Shown here: piece after piece, positions 61,976-64,000 of the stretch
Layout of the letters: each line of letters starts with the position of its first letter
How positions within the stretch are numbered: position 1 is the first letter of the stretch
Source: Prochilodus magdalenae
Taxonomy: Eukaryota > Chordata > Actinopteri > Characiformes > Prochilodontidae
NCBI GenBank assembly: GCA_024036415.1
Contig: JAMWET010003074.1
Span: forward strand, 1 to 64,000
Direction of reading: 5' to 3'
Length of the DNA: 64,000 bases
Notes under the pieces: generated by a model
The model's input: the letters and a program-made list of their open reading frames with translations, nothing else
Databases searched by the model: none
What the model was told of the DNA's origin: nothing
Made by a program: the position numbers and the translations under genes

Positions 61976-62190
61976 TACTTTGGTTTACAAATTTGATCAT
62001 TTTTACAGTTTATTTAGTCTAGAGACTACATTGCAAATTAGGGCCACCCTTCATGTACATTGATTTCACTTACAAAATGGTGAACTATTTCTCACAATCT
62101 TCTCAGTTCCAGGAAAGGCTGGAGGAATGGTTGTTAAACATCAAGGAACAGGGAGCTGATCAGTCACTCACTGCAGATGACTTTAAAGTG
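48415..62190 (+). CDS. SAMHD1-like protein, copy C
   Basis: Exons: 48415-48438, 48833-48993, 49086-49198, 49324-49427, 49888-50061, 53317-53417, 53907-54018, 54936-55027, 55312-55397, 55518-55678, 56297-56395, 58478-58582, 58666-58775, 59525-59586, 61339-61490 and 62113-62190, all GT-AG and in phase, 578 codons so far. The leader is only MENNKISK, so there is no SAM domain; its final Lys precedes VFND as in copy B. Family role: dNTP triphosphohydrolase, but nucleotide-pocket residues differ (see the core entry). Unusual insertions: an acidic run [12 protein letters not shown] in exon 4, and a Pro/Cys tail [11 protein letters not shown] in exon 5. If the donor inside exon 13 is not used, a TAA at 58777 ends the protein at 481 residues. 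If used, the frame runs into a second cassette and probably past the window. An antisense L2 fills the 3.3-kb fifth intron; the longer later introns show only simple repeats. Confidence 0.82.
50334..50480. repeat. poly-A, (TA)n and (GA)n microsatellites
   Basis: A run of about 24 A, then TA repeats, then about 55 bases of GA repeats, then mixed TATACA sequence. It lies at the 3' side of the antisense L2 in the copy C intron. Confidence 0.9.
50481..52560 (-). mobile_element. L2 LINE, antisense in copy C intron 5
   Basis: On the minus strand, from high to low coordinates: the end of the endonuclease ([18 protein letters not shown], around 52440-52490), a linker (LDSVAPVKW), then an open RT stretch 51366-51974 with [48 protein letters not shown] and [10 protein letters not shown]. 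After a gap come [31 protein letters not shown] and the tail toward 50481. Frame breaks are numerous. The element belongs to the same broad clade as 42844-44493 but to another subfamily by sequence. Confidence 0.82.
52561..53316. other. intron 5 remainder, no gene
   Basis: An open frame at 52636-52953 (+) has no recognised domain. The sequence 52640-52780 looks like unclassified transposon DNA. The next copy C exon follows at 53317. Confidence 0.4.
55518..59586 (+). other. copy C: C-lobe cassette 1 (five exons)
   Basis: Exons of 161, 99, 105, 110 and 62 bases parallel copy B. They carry [15 protein letters not shown] (R451-equivalent kept, following Lys now Thr), [45 protein letters not shown], and the linker ending ICVDLRG. 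The [10 protein letters not shown] motif is almost the human SAMHD1 form. In the fourth exon the reading TGG TAA shows where copy B has TGG GAA; the GGTAAG so created is the donor that fits the phase of the next exon. Confidence 0.75.
61339..62190 (+). other. copy C: start of C-lobe cassette 2
   Basis: Exons 61339-61490 (152 bases) and 62113-62190 (78 bases) repeat the first two cassette exons: [19 protein letters not shown] with EELIHL, then [11 protein letters not shown] and LTADDFKV. The allosteric Arg position is Gln. The second exon is very close to copy A exon 5352-5429 in ending and length. The following cassette exons were not found before 64000. Confidence 0.72.
61946..61977. repeat. 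(ATT)n microsatellite
   Basis: A short pure ATT run lies in the last visible intron of copy C. A similar AAT run lies at about 56987-57015. Confidence 0.9.
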
Positions 62191-62399
62191 GTAAGTGCAG
62201 TAAAATATATGCTTACACAGCAGGAGACCTTATATGCTGAGACTGAACTGAGGTCACAAGACAGAAGTGACCATTGTGCTATGGAGTTTCTTATACTGCA
62301 GTGGCACTGGACTACTGTCTAACTATTATCTTCAGCAAGGTGCAGAAAAATCAGGTCACCCTTTTAAGCCAAAGAACAGAAACCAGGAAAATGAGAAGT

Positions 62400-62900
62400 T
62401 CTTGTCAGGGTTTTCTTGACTACAGCAAAGTTTAACTGTAGTGACCACATAAAATTTTGCAATGTTCTTGAACAACATGCAATAAAATCTCATTGTTCTA
62501 CAGTCATTAAAATGGACCAACAGTGGTTCCACACTGGGAGGTTAGAGGTTAGACAAGGCTGATTACTATCACCATATCTGTTTAACCTGTATCCTTGAAC
62601 TAAAAGTAGGAACAGAAAAAGATTAGGGAATTAAATCATCGGTGACAGAAACATGAATGTCTTTCAAAAATCAAAACTATCTAAAATGTATATGACACTT
62701 CCAACAAAACCAAAGACACCTTCAAGGAAGTCAGGAGAGTCAAAAGGGATACTTAAACCTGAAATTAAGTAAACAATGTTTGGGACAATACAAAAGACTG
62801 CAGAAGTGGTGGATATTGTACCACTTGAATAAATTATTAACAAAAGATTGGCACTCAGAAGAAAATCTCCATATGTTATAATGTGTCTCTACTAACAAAG
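62400..62900 (+). mobile_element. LINE reverse transcriptase relic
   Basis: GTTTTCTTGACTACAGCAAAG (about 62410-62430) reads FLDYSKV, and after frameshifts the DNA at 62520-62600 spells a broken form of the WFxTGxGVRQGCLLSPYLFNLY block of RTE-type or related RTs. Around 62757-62775 LKLNKQC may be the LKLNxxKTK block. All three landmarks fall in the right order, but the copy is badly eroded and the clade is unsure. Confidence 0.45.
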
Positions 62901-64000
62901 ACTGAGCAATTTCAGGCTCGGACCAATTCTGTGGCTCTTTATGGATGTAAAACGTAAACAATAAAAACATGTTTTAAAAGTCTTTCGAGAGAACCTTGGA
63001 CAGCAAAGAAAACAACCTTTGTAACCTTGGATCATTAACTAAATCAAATTTTACTGGGCTAAGAGCCCGGATAACCAAATCAAAGCTCCAGTTCTTGGAA
63101 AGAGATGTGATTTTAGGCAGGAAAATTGTTGTTTAATTTTAATAACAGTAATAATCAGTGATGCACAATATATTGGCAGCCGATATATTATTTGCTGATA
63201 TATTGATTTCTTTCAAATATTGTCATTGTTGCAATACTGGAATTTTAGGCAATATTACAATCGATAACTTTTCACCCTTTATTTTTTAAATTACTATTAT
63301 TATTTTTTTGCACTCACGCAAATACACTCCAGCCCCATGCCACTGAGAGAGCATTTCTGCTGTGAGGAAGTATTTCACATTGGAATCAGAGCAAACATTT
63401 GCATGAAAACAGGAGCAGCAGCAGCTGTTACGTCTATTAAACAGGTATTGGAAAGTGGCAGAATATTTCCTACAGAGAGTCTGAAAGCAAATAACTGTCA
63501 CAGACAGAATCACACAGTTTATGGTTCTTGATGACTAACTCTTTGATGCTGGTGTAAAGTTATGCATGCAGTTATATTCCTTCTTGGAGCCTATCAGAAC
63601 TTTAAAACTTATGTTTACAATATTCGGAATGTATGATTTACCTGGTTTATTGTTGAATAAAATGAATTACTGATCCAGTTTTTACCAGCAGTACATAAAT
63701 TGATTATAATGTTAACTTTTGTAAATGCAAGACGGTAAAATTATCGGTTTTTAATATTGTATTGGCAACAACAATGTACTAATAATTGGTTATCATATCG
63801 GCAAAGACATTCAATATCATTGCGTGACTAGTAATAATTCATAAGTTTGGAAATTTCTTTGTAACTGTGACTATCAAGCAACCTTCCTGCTTGCTTTCAC
63901 ATTTAAGTGAATTTGTATTATTGACATTCAGTTTGACTGCAGCTTTCTAGTGTAACACCATGTCAAGCACATAAATGCTGAAAAAAAGAACATCACAATT
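62901..64000. other. AT-rich end of window, no gene recognised
   Basis: Around 63165-63260 and 63740-63810 sequence of the type GATGCACAATATATTGGC and ATCATATCGGC may come from a non-autonomous DNA transposon. The open frames at 63286-63531 on both strands show no domain. Later copy C exons would be expected downstream of the window. Confidence 0.4.

Noticed and set aside
62191..62322. Open continuation of the last copy C exon
   Set aside because: It follows a clear GTAAGT donor and has no similarity to later cassette exons.

Overview
This window is animal nuclear DNA, almost certainly from a ray-finned (teleost) fish. The genes are split into many small exons with GT-AG introns. The repeats are the typical fish set: L2, Rex1-like and L1 LINEs, Tc1/mariner transposons and Ty3/gypsy elements. 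There is no operon structure, rRNA, tRNA gene or CRISPR. Exons were assembled by eye from homology and splice sites, so boundaries are good where two copies agree and weaker elsewhere.

The host content is a tandem array of SAMHD1-like genes, all on the + strand. SAMHD1 is the HD-domain dNTP triphosphohydrolase that limits dNTP pools and restricts viruses. Copy A (2493-7500) is a 3' remnant: its upstream exons are frameshifted, but its last six exons are open and end in a stop. Copy B (28574-36937) has 15 consecutive phase-compatible exons, with all recognisable SAMHD1 active-site residues kept. Copy C (48415 to at least 62190) has 16 exons; its metal-binding HD residues are kept, but several residues lining the nucleotide pocket are changed. 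B and C start directly at the HD domain (17- and 8-residue leaders), so no SAM domain is encoded. Their C-terminal lobe is built from a five-exon cassette, phase 1 at both ends, that begins to repeat in every copy. B and C share about 130 bp of promoter sequence with an octamer motif and a TATA box.

Layout: 1-2490, mostly unrecognised, with a Tc1 relic; 2493-7500, copy A with an internal minisatellite; 8000-15550, a patchwork of Rex1-like fragments, reverse-strand gypsy fragments and a solo LTR; 15557-24714, a rearranged L1 with two Tc1-type elements inserted in opposite orientations; 26220-27990, a decayed gypsy pol; 28270-36940, copy B with its promoter; 37570-41030, an anomalous segment with long poly-G runs between two similar direct repeats (possible assembly artefact), just where further exons of copy B would be expected; 41990-47910, a duplicated non-coding segment, one copy split by an L2 insertion, plus Rex1-like pieces; 48290-62190, copy C with an antisense L2 in an intron; 62400-64000, a LINE relic and AT-rich sequence.

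The most notable biology is the SAM-less, cassette-repeating SAMHD1-like array, in which neighbouring copies appear to have diverged at the substrate pocket.
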